Position numbers and translations under genes: made by a program. The notes beneath the pieces were generated by a model. It had not been told where the DNA came from. It did not search any database and saw nothing but the letters and a program-made list of their open reading frames with translations. Shown one piece after another: positions 11,781 through 23,700 of a stretch of DNA of 64,000 bases. Within the stretch, counting starts at the first letter, position 1. The number at the start of each line of letters is the position of its first letter. Location of the stretch: assembly GCF_001039355.2 (NCBI RefSeq), contig NW_019775536.1, positions 312,110 through 376,109 of the forward strand. The letters run 5' to 3'. The DNA comes from Lingula anatina. Lineage: Eukaryota; Brachiopoda; Lingulata; Lingulida; Lingulidae.

Positions 11781-14700
11781 TCAAATGTACAGACAAATGC
11801 AGAAAATAATGATGCACGAAATAGGTTACTTTGTCAATTTTGATGCAATAATACATTATGCTGTACAGCAAAACCAACACCAAATTTAAATTATGCACAA
11901 CAGTTAACAGGAATATTAGGAATATGTAATTAGCGTAAAGCTTCAGCCACATGAAAGTTCAAATTCACACACTGAAAATGAGAGAATGAATAAAATTTCA
12001 CAAAAAGAGCATCAATTGGAAAAAAAATCCAACCAAGCTGATGTTCCAATTTGAGCTATATGGATATCCTAAGAATCATTTTTGAGCTATATCATAAGCA
12101 ACATGGTTTTCCTTTCATAGCTTTTGTGGTGGCAGTCTTTTTTTTTTTTTTTTCAATTTTAATGCAATATATCAAATTGTGGGAGGCCAGAATCTATTGT
12201 CAAGTATGGTATTCACTTGACAATAGATTCTGGCCTCCCACAATATATCAAATTGTGGGAGGCCAGAATCTATTGTCAAGCGAATACCATACTTGATCTG
12301 CAGACTAGTTAGTGAGTGGATCAACTGGTTCTAAACAGACCCATTGCCCATACATAGAAATGTTAGATGCGGTGTCTGCATGTAGTGTTGCTACTTTTTC
12401 TACCTTTCTTTTCTTTTCTATAAACTAATAGAAAATATGCTGATCTTTCCCTACAGAACCCCTACCTGTATGTACCCTCATATGGTTTTTCAAATTCCCT
12501 GCTGTAGAAAAAGACTTGTCACAGCCCTCCTCTGGGCACACATAGGGCTTCTCACCAGTATGAGATCTCATATGCACCCCAAGACTCTGGGAAGTGTAAA
12601 ATTGTTTGCCACAGCCATCATAATTGCACCTGTAATTGCGTTGACCCCTATAATAAAAATAAGTGTGAAGATTTTGATTCACCAAATTTTCTTAATGTTA
12701 TGTTGAGATAAATGATCAATGTTGCTAATTATAAATAAAACAAATTTAAATAGATTGGATACTACCAATTTCAGAAAGAATGTGGAGCAGAACGCCTTGT
12801 CTAAACAAGGCCGCAAAGCTGTCAAATGTACAGACACAAAGCAGAAAACACTGATGGTAGAGCGTATGATACTGTAAAATGTACAATATATAAAAATATT
12901 CATAATGCTCTTTAAACATTGTTTTTATTTATCCATTAATCTATTTTATTATTTATTTTATTAATCTTATATTAAAAGAAGAGTATGATCTTTATACATA
13001 TTTTTCTTCTCTTCTATTTGACTCGGTAGTGGGATTTGACCTGACACATGCCTATGCCTATGTTGTACATTATTTTTTTCTATGTAACTGTGATATTTAT
13101 TTATTTATCTATTTATTTGTGTAATTGTAGTTCTATGATTATATCACTTGATAATACCACCAAATATATTATGGTTTATATCATTAATTTTTTTCTACAA
13201 ATTGACTACAGTTTTCAAAATTTCTTTGACTTTGACTACAAATGAAAAGCTTATTTTTTAAAAAGATAATGCTGGTTCGAATTCTTTTCTCCAAAAATAT
13301 CCTTAAATAGCTGCTAAAATTGGTTTATTCACTGTTCAATTCTGACGTTTCTTGTGGGGATTTCCCAAGGAGAGAATCCAAGAGGACAAGGTCAAATGCA
13401 CCTCATCTGAGGATCAGAAGTGATCCTATCTACTGCCAACCAAGACTCGTTAACCAATGATCTGTAAATATCCAAACAAAATGAAATGCCAGGGGCTATT
13501 TTATACATTCATCTTTGAATACTATTCAAAAATTTGTTTTCGTGTGCATAGGTGTGAGCGGGTGCAAATATTTACATTCGTTGCTGACTGTGGCATCAGA
13601 AACTTTTCTGATTATCTACATTCACCTCCCATCAGTTAAACGCATCTTGAAAGTTGGCATAAATGCCTTGCAACTATTATACATTTCTGACATGCATTCT
13701 CAGTTGAGTATAGTGAACTTGTGAGTTGCAAAGACTGTTATCACTTGCCCCATTAGAATTTTGATCCATGAGGTAATGCTGCTTGTACCAATAAGGCTTG
13801 CACAAAATCCACATCCTTTGGTGGAGAAATTGACTGACTGATAAGTCTCTTGAAATTATATTAACTTCAGAGCCTCCTTTGTTTCAGCATATGTGCAGTG
13901 CTTCAAGCTGTACTTCCATTCATTAAGATTACTCATAACTAGCATGTTTGTTTGATATGATTTAAATGATACAAGAAAGCGTACAAATTTTTAGACTGTG
14001 TGCATCAGCACAACATACAATTACCAAGCTGGTATTTGAACTTGATCTGTATTTTAGTGCCATAAATCAATCCGGAAATTTTAATTTCTATTCGGATATT
14101 TAATCTGTGCCTAAGCACTTAACTTTTGTGATAATTAAGCTAATAAATTTAAAATATCTTGAAAAAATGCATACGTATGGGTCAACATGTGGTATCTGAG
14201 ATGAGCAGGCCATGCAAACTTCCGACCACAGCCTTCAAAGCTGCATTCTAATACCCTTTCTCCATTGTGTGAGAGCTGATGTTGTCGTAAGTATCCCATA
14301 GTGGTGAAGGTGCGACCACAGTCATCAAAACCACAGACAAAACACTTGTCTGTAAAATAACAAGAATTAAAAGGATTAATGCTAAGAAGAGTAATTCTTA
14401 ATGATACTGTATTAATTCTGACATATTACTTAACTTGTAACATTACAACCAGATGTTGAAAACTGGTCTCTTTACTGTGAATAGGAGTCAAAACCTAAAA
14501 TATGACATAAACATACCATGACGTATAAATAATAAGTATCTATCATGATCATTTAAAAAAATTAGGTAAGATGCAATTTTTACCTGCTTTTTTGCCTTTA
14601 TGCTTAGCACCAAAGTTTTTCCTTTTTGCTTGCTTATTTTGTATTTTGACCAATTTATCCACAGACTGACTTGTATCAAAAATGACCTTAGCTTCCACTA

Positions 14701-15259
14701 TTCCTTTAGCTGGATTGTTTGCAAGCACTAATACTGGTCTCCCTTGATTTGGTCCCATACTCACAAGTTTACTGTGCAAATCTTGCATGTTGACATAGTA
14801 CATGCCTTGTTCATGCAAATTAATAGGGATATGTTTATCGGTAATGCTAGTTATGCCATTGATCCCTTCTAGAGGCAAAAGGGAAGTGTCAAGGTTTTCT
14901 TCAAGCCCATTAACAGTTTCTGTACATTCAGTTTGCAAGGAATTGCTACTGAACACATGTTGATCAATTGTTCCTTCTCCTTCTTTGTCTTGGTCATGAA
15001 ACAGGTGTGCATGCATGATGCTTTCCATGTCTGGTGTGCTAGATGCTGACCCTGATGCACCAGCTCTGGTTAAAAATATGCTACTATCAAACGTGTGTTC
15101 CATTTTGTTTGAACAATCAGGGAGTTCGGAATAGGAAACGCTGTTGCTGCATTGACCTCTACAAGCATCTTCACTTGTATTAATACTTTCATCCGTCACC
15201 AGACATAAAGACTGGTGTCCACTTGCTGAGCTCATTATGCTATTTTGGCTTGCTGGAAC
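8786..15259 (-). CDS. ZNF410: ZNF410-like C2H2 zinc finger transcription factor
   Basis: Minus-strand exons: 15259-14584 (first in-frame ATG 15235), 14349-14175, 12647-12466, 11642-11553, 11323-11105, 10930-10808, and 9141-8786 (stop 8788-8786). Phases join exactly, giving 598 residues from the 15235 start. There are six C2H2 fingers: C223-H245, C253-H275, C283-H305, C313-H335, C343-H365 (all C-x4-C) and C373-H393 (C-x2-C). The words [31 protein letters not shown] and [15 protein letters not shown] are the order and signature of vertebrate ZNF410 fingers 1-5, so the first finger here is extra or poorly conserved in vertebrates. Vertebrate ZNF410 is a nuclear factor acting mainly on CHD4 promoter/enhancer sites; conservation of that target is inference. 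The acidic C-terminus lacks other domains. A 5' non-coding exon upstream of 15259 is expected but not located. Confidence 0.9.
8817..10115. repeat. Copy 1 of 1.3-kb near-identical duplication (ZNF410-like 3' exons)
   Basis: Near-identical to 10117-11407, joined by a single N at 10116. It carries second copies of three minus-strand exons: 10030-9812 (sixth finger), 9631-9509 and 9141-8786 (last exon with stop). Differences are a few indels and substitutions, for example ATATTTGACAATGTAGGG against ATATTTGTAGGG, and CCCC against CCC near 9480/10780. Confidence 0.93.
10116..10116. other. Single N at a duplication junction
   Basis: One ambiguous base sits exactly where copy 1 of the 1.3-kb duplication ends and copy 2 begins. 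It truncates the duplicate last exon (10441-10117). Confidence 0.97.
10117..11407. repeat. Copy 2 of 1.3-kb near-identical duplication (ZNF410-like 3' exons)
   Basis: It holds exons 11323-11105, 10930-10808 and a last exon beginning at 10441 that is cut by the N. If the assembly were literal, the gene would contain the sixth-finger exon twice. A merged-haplotype explanation is simpler. Confidence 0.9.
11740..11778. repeat. (GA)n microsatellite
   Basis: About 19 uninterrupted GA units in an intron of the ZNF410-like gene. Confidence 0.97.
12167..12295. repeat. 43-bp-arm quasi-palindrome with an extra direct copy
   Basis: Arms 12201-12243 and 12253-12295 are inverted copies differing at one position (42 of 43 match), with a 9-nt spacer. 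A third, direct copy of the inner sequence (from ATATATCAAATTGTGGGAGG) lies just upstream at about 12168-12204. The forward-reverse-forward order is typical of replication template switching. It lies in an intron of the ZNF410-like gene. Confidence 0.93.
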
Positions 15260-15299
15260 CTGAAAAAGTGAACTTGTGAAATTAAAGATGCACAGTGTA

Positions 15300-16273
15300 A
15301 GATTTCCCATGGAAAGCTTGTACTTCCCAAATTTTCCTGGGCTAGGAGGTGTTTTCTCTAACCATCCTCAGATTGCCCTTCCTAACACTCACCATAACTT
15401 TGAAACAATCTGAGAAAGTTAATAAGTCCTTAATCATTAACTGGGGGGTTGGGGTGGAGATGAAGGGAGGCCAGAGACTGACTCATTTATATACCCTTTC
15501 CCTTGGGGAATGGTATTTAAAACTACCCCTAGAGGAACTTCCAACATTCAACAATCACAGTATGTGGCTTTTGTCTTCTGTATTAATATTCTTGATATAC
15601 ACCACATTTCACATTTATACAGCAATCCACTACTGAGCAAGACTAAAAAAGTGTCATTTCTTTACCAAAATGGCCCTGAACTAGCGTAAGGCTTTAATGT
15701 TAAGAATCGGTCCCACCGCGACGTAACTAACACAAATTAGATCAAATTACAATTAGATGCAAAAACTGATATCAAACTAATTCTTTAAAAAACATCTTAA
15801 AGTTCAGACGACGTTGGTATGCCCATCGACTTACACGTCATTATTCCGACTTTTGCAATACATTGCAACATATATATTTTTTTCTCGTGCGAACTTGTAC
15901 TTGCTGCTCGTTTTGCCGTCTGCACTGCTGAGCATTATGGGGTGGACATATTTAATAACCGGAATATTTGATAGGTGGCGCACTTGTCAAACGGAAACAA
16001 ACGAAAAGCAACTTATTTACTTATTATTTGAGTTGGTTAATACATGTACATTTTTTCAACAAAATAGTATACTCATAATCCACAAGGAAAATGTTGAGTG
16101 AAAGTATCCGATAATCTAAACAATAGGGCCTCTGCTAATCTGTGGAGATTTCCACTACGGAACTGCCCGAACTTAAACGACATGGCGGCTTCTTACCAGT
16201 TTGAACCGGTTACTTAGATTGCCGTTTTTAGCATTGAAAAATCGAGGGAGAAGCGTGAACAATAGTGACGGAG
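15300..16273. promoter_or_regulatory. Putative bidirectional promoter between ZNF410-like and XPO1, with candidate XPO1 5' UTR exon
   Basis: The two genes are divergent. This stretch is relatively CpG-rich for the window, with no TATA box in an obvious position. A candidate non-coding first exon of XPO1 ends at 16273, before GAG|GTAAGT. GCCGCCATCTTG at about 16378-16389 matches the YY1 consensus, and ATGGCGGC near 16181 contains its core. Both assignments are inferred from sequence only. Confidence 0.4.
15355..15470. repeat. Dispersed non-coding repeat ('CTGACACTYRCCATAACT' family), copy 2
   Basis: Contains CCTAACACTCACCATAACTT and 'GAGAAAGTTAATAAGTCCTTA' in the same order as 6130-6340 and 46135-46260. 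Confidence 0.55.
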
Positions 16274-18008
16274 GTAAGTCTTAATATTTCCGTTAGTATA
16301 ATGCACAGAAGTAATTTTGAGTGGACAAGGGTCTCTTGCATGCATCAAAAATGCTGTATGTTACCGATTTCATGGGCGCCGCCATCTTGATTTTCCTTGG
16401 CGGGGATAACAAAGTGTTCAACGTGAATCCACCCTTCCTGACATTGGCATTGTTCAATATGTCATGTATGTTGTGTTGTGAGAAGCATGAAATAAGTACG
16501 TGGCGCACATATTATGTACGTGACGTACGTGTTATTCTTTCACAGATCAACTCCTCTGAGTTATATGTCATGATAATATGTTCACGTTCGTCGTCACGTA
16601 TGAAAACGAAATTACTGGATTACGAAAGACATGTGAATGTTACCATTCAATCAGTTCCCTGTGACGTCATGTTTTCTTGGCAGATGGCCGACAAAAAATG
16701 TCTGTTGAAATTACCGGCAAAAGTCATTTATATTATGTATACAAGTAAGGGATGGACTGTAAAATTTTGCCAGTAACTAAGAATACGTTGATTGGAAGTG
16801 TGAAATTTCTTAAATCCCCAGAGAGCAAATCTTTAAAGAATATTGTGAAGATAAATGCTGTATTTTGTTTGGTTCCCGACCAAGAAAATTACATTAATTG
16901 TGTATTCTAAACTACCTTCATTATTGTAGAACCCAAGAGTACCATAAATCCAGAACTTCACATGTGTATGATTAATATAGATATATGGCCAGTGCAGTCC
17001 ACTATCTGGGTTATAAACTGATTTCAAACCTAAATAAAAAAAAGCAAATTTAAAAAGAGGTGTGTGTGTGTTGGGGGTGGGGGGCTTTCCATTTTAATTA
17101 GTGTGTGAATAAGAGAGGGGGGTATAATCATCATGGGCTGTCACTTATTAAGAGTATGGCACAGCAACTTTTCTCATGGGAGACACAGGATCCTCCACGG
17201 GAGACTTTACGAAAGGTGTTGGACCATATCAGTCATGCCTGAAAAAATTTTTTCTTGATCCAGTAAAGAACCTGTATTGTTGTTTCTTATGTCCAACAAG
17301 TTTTCAAGGTTACTTGGGATGTGAAAATGAAAGGAATGCTTTTTTTGTTTCTATTTTTGGCGATACATTTTACTTCACTTTTTTTTATTGACTTTTTGCT
17401 GTTTCTCTTTTCAGTTGTGTGTATGGCTAGGCCTTTTATTTAGAAAAATGGGTTGTTGAACATGAAATACTTATTAGTAACACAGTGTGAAAAATAAAAA
17501 AGTGGCAGAGAAATAGATTGATCAGAATTAAATAAAAACTTGAAAAAAGGTTGGCCCTGACTGTCTTATAATCCAGAAGAGAGGAAAATGTTCTGCACTG
17601 AGTTTCAGGAGTACTACAGCTATCATTATATCAACAGCAACATAAGTCTAACTGCTTTATTCTGGGTTATGAAAATTTCCGAACATCTGCTTCTGCATAT
17701 ATATGCACTGTTCATGGGCCACTGTTCATGAAGATGATTTGGCCTAAGTGCCCATGTAGGTGCAGAGTTTGATTTTCTTTCTTCCGGAAAAGAAAACAAA
17801 TGAAGAGAGAATTCAGTCTCGGGCTGGTCAGTCCTTATCAAAACTTCAGTTGATTGAAAGAGACTGCCTTTCTATGCTGTTTCACAATGCACAAATGATA
17901 TGTTATTGTCAAGCACACAGGTTAAATAGTTTTTTGATATTTCAGACATTTTTATGGACAGACGCTTCTATTTTCTGGCTACCCCTGTTCTTCATTCTTC
18001 AAAATTAT

Positions 18009-18157
18009 TTTGGTCCTTGTGACATTCTACAATGCACATTTCGTTAAGTAATAAACAACTTTTCTTGTACATAAAATTTCCTGTGTTAAATTTGTTACAA
18101 AGTGTATGAAATATATAGAAAATACTTTATTTTAGTTTATTTTCTATGATTGAAACA
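18009..18157. repeat. Direct repeat flanking the GC-rich element (left copy)
   Basis: TTGGTCCTTGTGACATTCTA through 'CTTTATTTTAGTTTATTTTC' recurs, diverged, at 18722-18860 on the other side of the element at 18163-18675. Confidence 0.75.
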
Positions 18158-18162
18158 ATATA

Positions 18163-18675
18163 AAGGGGCCCGCACACGGTGAGCATTTGGCGCGCGCCAC
18201 TTGCGCTGTGCCAGATGCTCGCGCTCCTCAGCTCCCCACAAACGATGCGCTCTTTTCTCAGCAGAGGTGCTTCCCGGCCTGCCCCTAGCGGACGCACTGT
18301 TAACTGTGGGATCATGTGTTTAAGGAAACATTACATATTGTTGTTTTTTCTGATAGTAATGGATAATGGTGACCACGTTAATCAATCAGACTAGCTATAA
18401 CTGTGTACATTTTTGTTGACTTCGCTGGGGGCTGCCATTTTTGTTTGTTTCCGGCTATTGGCACATGCGCGTTGTTAGCATGGCGTGAGCAATCAGCGCT
18501 TGCACCCCACACACGCTGAGACATTTGCCTCAAGAGACCAAAAAAATCAAACACGTGAGAAATTTTGCTCAGCCGCGCGTGAGGCAAAAATCTCACCAAA
18601 ATACCCCCGCACACGATGAGAAAACGGCGCAGCGCAAGTGGCGCGCGCCAAATGCTCACCGTGTGCGGGCCCCTT
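18163..18675. mobile_element. GC-rich foldback/MITE element with about 46-bp inverted ends
   Basis: Begins AAGGGGCCCGCACACGGTGA and ends with its reverse complement; the match extends through GGCGCGCGCCACTTGCGCTG. The interior repeats pieces such as CCGCACACGATGAGAAAA and CACACACGCTGAGAC. There is no transposase. Base composition is sharply more GC-rich and CpG-rich than the flanks, which indicates a recent insertion or one protected from decay. Confidence 0.88.
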
Positions 18676-18721
18676 AAAATACAACTGAAAACAATTTGTC
18701 ACATTTCATTCTTCTGTTGTA

Positions 18722-18860
18722 TTTTGGTCCTTGTGTCATTCTACAACCCACATTTTATCAAGTAATCATGGAATTAATTTTTTCTTTCTGTAGATTGTTA
18801 TAAAGTTTATGAAATATAGAAAACACTTTATTTTAGTTTAATTTTCTCGGATTGAAAACA
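18722..18860. repeat. Direct repeat flanking the GC-rich element (right copy)
   Basis: Diverged copy of 18009-18157: TTGGTCCTTGTGTCATTCTA through 'CTTTATTTTAGTTTAATTTTC'. Confidence 0.75.
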
Positions 18861-19314
18861 AAAAAAGTATGCCTGAAGACATGCATAATTTGTCATATGT
18901 CTGTAACTTTGCTTCGGTCTGACAGAATTTTCAAGCTTGTCAGACTGAATGTCTGACGGAGTTTCTGGCCTTTCACAGAGTTTGTTCCTCAGTATTGGCA
19001 GTAGAATGGATGTTGAGTGATGGACTTAGAAATACACTCTGTGTGCAACAGTTGCTGTGTTCAATTGTTTTCTTGCTCCAAAGGTTGTTCAGTAGCCCTG
19101 ACAATCCTGGTATATATCACATTTACGGATAGAATGATTTTTTAGCTTCTTCCTCCCAGGAAAATTGGTGTCAGTTGACAAGGGGCATGCAATACAGCCT
19201 TTGTAAGATAGATTTGACCTTCCTACAGTTCTTTTTCCTTGTTGTAGGTTGCTGTGAAAGATGGCTTAAGGGAGTCTGGAATCGTCTAATGCAGTGACCT
19301 GTCCAGCAGAGTTG

Positions 19315-19401
19315 ATCAACTGGAAAGACAGAATATCTAAGGCTTGGTATGTTTGTAAGTTTTCTGATCTCCAAATTAGATATTCTGTCTTTCCAGTTGA
19401 T
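19315..19401. repeat. Perfect 26-bp inverted repeat (35-nt loop)
   Basis: Arm 19315-19340 (ATCAACTGGAAAGACAGAAT...) is the exact reverse complement of 19376-19401. No transposon ends recognised. Confidence 0.93.
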
Positions 19402-19819
19402 GTTAAGCAGTTGCCTTAGACGGCACATCTGAACCCTTTGGAGTTTGCATATGTGCCACCTGTAGAGGGTGATTTTGATGAAAAAAGAAGATGGCTGAGT
19501 ACAACTTTGCATCTTGTATGTAGGCCGATGCCTGGTTGCTTCCAAACAGTAGTTTGAAGCTTAATTGCCTCCAGGGAGGTAAATGGGCAGTTGCCATTCA
19601 CCAAATGCCACTGCTGAAACGAGTTGGCGAGTATTATCTCAGTAACTGGTCCAAAAGGGTGTTTGCTTCTAAGCGACAGCAAGAGAAATACTTGGTTTAA
19701 ACTTGCCCTGTGAAAAAAAAACTGTCTGTACATGTATATAACTGTCACCTGTGTCTTTCGTCATCATTGCGGTTTCAGTGATAACGCGATAAGTGGAAAT
19801 AAGTTTAACCTTATGTCTT

Positions 19820-20210
19820 CAAGCTTACAGATCTGATGAATATTCATAAAATATAGGTTGTGTTTGAAAAAATCTGCATGATTGAGCTATTTATAAATGC
19901 TGTTTTTCGCTTTTTTCAGCATATATGCAATACTGATAACACGTTTTAAGGAAAAACAAAAGACCGATAATAAAATACAGGTCTAGGTCAAAAATCAGTT
20001 TGTTCGGGCCATTTTCCAAAAGTTATGCTGTTTCATTTGCTGTCACCTGCATCTGTCATCCCTGTTGTTGCCATTCACTTTCAGTGATAACACGATAAAT
20101 GGAAAAACATTTTATCTTTTGTCTTCAAACTGATTAATATTCATAAAATATAGGTTGAGTTCGAAAATCAGCATGTTCTGGCCATTTTGTCAAAAATTAT
20201 TTTTTGACTA
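19820..20210. repeat. Two tandem units of the 'ATTCATAAAATA' dispersed repeat
   Basis: Two units about 290-310 bp apart carry GAATATTCATAAAATATAGG or its variant, then 'AAATCAGCATGTTC'-like and 'TTATGCTGTTT' words, in the same order as 2165-2640. Confidence 0.65.
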
Positions 20211-20701
20211 ATTTTCATTTGTTTGTTTTATGACTGCTGCTCTTGATAAATGTGTACAGTAGTTGTTTGTGTTATTATTAGATCTATAGCAATAAAATAT
20301 TTTTATATGTTAACTTTCCTGTAATCTTGTTTTGTTAAAAAAAGCTGTAAAACTGGCATAGCCTGTTAAGTACCTGGAATTCTTTTTGAATCTGGATGAT
20401 TATTTAGAAAAAAAAGTATTCCATTGCATGCTTAGTAAACCCCTCCCAAGTAATTTTAGTTTTAAATATGGTACAGCAACCAAGCCACTGGGCCTAGTTG
20501 CATTCAGTAGCAACAAAGTGAAAAGTTGATGTCGAGCCGCACCCAAGGTATATAAAAAAGAATTTTTGTTAAGTTACTTTTCTTCTGTGCTTCATATATG
20601 TATTTAACAGGTTAATAATTTGTATATCTTAACTGTGGCAAGATTGATTAATTAAATTAATTATACCTTTTCAGATCTGTGTGAATGTCTTATCGACTCT
20701 A

Positions 20702-23700
20702 ATGCCTCCGGCCAGTATGACAGCTTTGACAGAACAAGCAACAAAGTTGCTGGACTTCAACCAAAAACTTGATATCAATTTGCTTGACCATGTTGTGGGC
20801 TGCATGTATAGTGGCGAAGGACAAACAGTAAGTATGGTTTTTTCTTTGTTATTGAAGTCTTTATGATGGGGTATACCATCCCGCTTGATGCCAGATGCTG
20901 CTGTCACACCACGAGTCCTACAGTGGCCATTTTGGTGAAAGACTACTGGTAGTTTTCATCATAAAAATGACTCGGTATTGGTGCTCAAATAAATGTCGAA
21001 ATAGACAAGGTGGGTATCAGTTTCTCAGCCACTCATTATATTGACAATTTAATGACCTTGAATTTGACATTGACCTAATTTTTACCATGAACTTGTCTTT
21101 GCAAATTAGCAGAGATATAAACATAGTTACTATTGAACTTGAATAGTGACTCTTAATGTGACCTTGGGATTTGAAGTTTGACTTATTAGTGACTTAGCAC
21201 ATTTTTTAGCCCATATTCCTCTACAACTAAAACGTGCATCCATAGCTACCATTTAATTTCATTGAGCTTAATCATTTTAAAATTTGGTGTTGATTTTGGT
21301 GTTAAAGGGATAATAACTCTTCGTTTCCGCCATAAAATGAATTTTTCTGGAGTAAACAACAATTTTCCCATACTTACCAATGGTTAATGAATCCATTTTT
21401 ACATTCAAAGTTAGTCCCTGGTTTTTTTCTAAAAAGTTTGGTTTTTTGTTAAAATCTCTTAAGAGATTATAACAGAGTATAGCCATCAATGGAGGTCGCG
21501 TGGTCAATAGACAAGCTCAGATATCAGAAAAAATAGCTACAACTGCCGTTTTTGTGGTAAAACAGAATATATTATATTTCTACGAGTTATTCACAATGTT
21601 TTTATTGTGAAATGTAGATCTCACACTAAGAGTTTTTATCCCTTTAAACACCAGGTAAAATTGCATCAAAACCAAAAAACTGTTTTGTGTAACATCATTT
21701 GCTTTTATGTCAGTACAATTTACAGCTTTGCTGCTTGTCTTTCAGTAGGCCTATGAAAGTCATATGCCTACGAAAGTTATCTGTAAAGTCGATTTTCCCA
21801 ATTATATGGCTTATTTCTATGCATTGGTGTTGAAAATATAATGTGTAAGCCTTTTGGGTGCTGCCATTCGATGGGCACTGTTAATGACAGGGTTTGGCAA
21901 TTTGTGTGTATATAAAATATTGAAGCGGCAATAATAAATATTGATACATATGAGCAATTATGCAATTATATTAATTTTATAATTTTTCCAAACTTATACA
22001 TGTATATAAATTTTATTTTTTCTTAAGCAACGTGTGGCCCAAGAGGTGCTAACAACACTGAAAGAACACCCAGATGCATGGACCAGAGTAGATACCATTT
22101 TGGAGTATTCAAATAATCAACAGACAAAATATTATGCCCTACAGATACTTGAAAATGTAATAAAAACAAGATGGAAAGTTCTGCCAAGAACTCAGTGTGA
22201 AGGTAAGGGTGTCTGAAATTACAGATAAGAACCCTAGCTTAGTAGTCAGTTTTGCACCTTTGTAGATGAAATGTTATTAACCATAAAGTATATTGGGATA
22301 ATTTTGAAGCATTGCTTTGTAAATATCACTTTTTTTTATTATTATTTTCTAAGAAGCAAATAGAGCACCTACTTATTAGATATGATCAACATGATGACTG
22401 CTAAACAATGAGTTCATTTAACATTTGCATATGAAGTTCATGGCTATATTTAGAATAAAGTCAAACAATCATTGAAGATCTAATTTTAACAACATAAAGC
22501 ATAAATTTTTTAATTGTTTCTCAAACAATTATTTTCATCAGAGGTCGGTGGGTAAAAAAAAATATATATATAAATTATGACGTTATCGTCGTTATGTTTA
22601 CTAGTAAAAGAACATTTTAGACAATGATAACGCCCATTTTAACTAACTAAAGCCATATCTCAAAACAATAAAAACAGTGATTCTTATTCAAAACAAGCCG
22701 ATTGCTTGCATGTAAATTTTAATCTGAAAGAATCACTATGGTATTTTTTTTCATCAGAAACAGCTCGACTTTCCTAATAGAAATAATTTGTTCCTTAAAA
22801 TGATAATAAAAGTGAGCTTACAGTTAATACCTCTATGGTTAACATGAACAGGCTTATTATTCAAACCAAATGACTGTTGAAAGTTATTGCCAAGCTAATA
22901 ATAATGCAAATAATAGCAATAAAACAGAAACCCTACTGACCTTTTTACATATTACATTTTGTCTGTCATAGACTTTAAACCCAGCCTAGTGGCTGGAGAA
23001 TTGCTTGTACATATGGCTGTACATAGACTACTGCTTTAGCCTACATGGTTCTCCTAGGCCATGTTGCCTTCATTTGACTTAATATATGTTAAAATATTAA
23101 TGAAGCGCTGATTGGCTAAAAAAATGAATCTGTAGTTTACTTGGGCTTAAATGACCTTGGCATTGAACTTACACAGTCATACGGCATGTGACAACTGTAA
23201 AAAAAGTTTTCATTTTATTTTATCCCAAATTGAACATATGATCAGTCAGACATTGTTAAAAAACAAAATAATAATTATTTTGGGCTTAATCTTATTTTAT
23301 TTCTGTTCTGGCTATTTTGAGTTGATGGTAATTGAGAAATAAGTAATTCAAAATTATCTGCCTAAGAAGATTTTTCACCTACTTTTTAACAAAGCATAAG
23401 CAGACAAATATTGTTAATATTACATCTAGGTTTTTGTTGATGGCAAACTTTACTATTTTGTCCTTTTGAATAATTTGCCTTCATATGCACAGACAAGTAT
23501 GTTTTTGTGGATACTAGGTTGAATCATATAATCATAAATCTATATGATGAACAGAAAAATGACCAGGTGTGTGCTAAAATTATTGGGAGGTAGAAATTGT
23601 CCTTATGTAAGGTTTTCTCTTGCTTATGTGTTATAATAAGTGCAAAATTCAAAGATGGAGTGTTAAAACAAGTAAGAAACGAGGAACAAAAAAAAATAAC

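Larger units (their letters stand above)
16274..20680. other. Putative first intron of XPO1 (non-coding, repeat-bearing)
   Basis: No conserved coding exon seen. It contains the GC-rich inverted-repeat element at 18163-18675, flanking direct repeats, a 26-bp-arm hairpin at 19315-19401 and two tandem units of a dispersed repeat at 19820-20210. A 456-nt open frame at 16321-16776 has no recognisable domain and I do not call it a gene. Confidence 0.55.

Noticed and set aside
16321-16776. 456-nt open frame (151 codons) in the putative XPO1 first intron
   Set aside because: No domain, no homology I recognise and no matching splice or promoter context; it lies in a promoter-proximal CpG-containing region where long open frames arise by chance.
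19171-19748. Three overlapping minus-strand open frames of 64-124 codons
   Set aside because: They overlap in different frames around a perfect hairpin, show no domain and have no splice partners.
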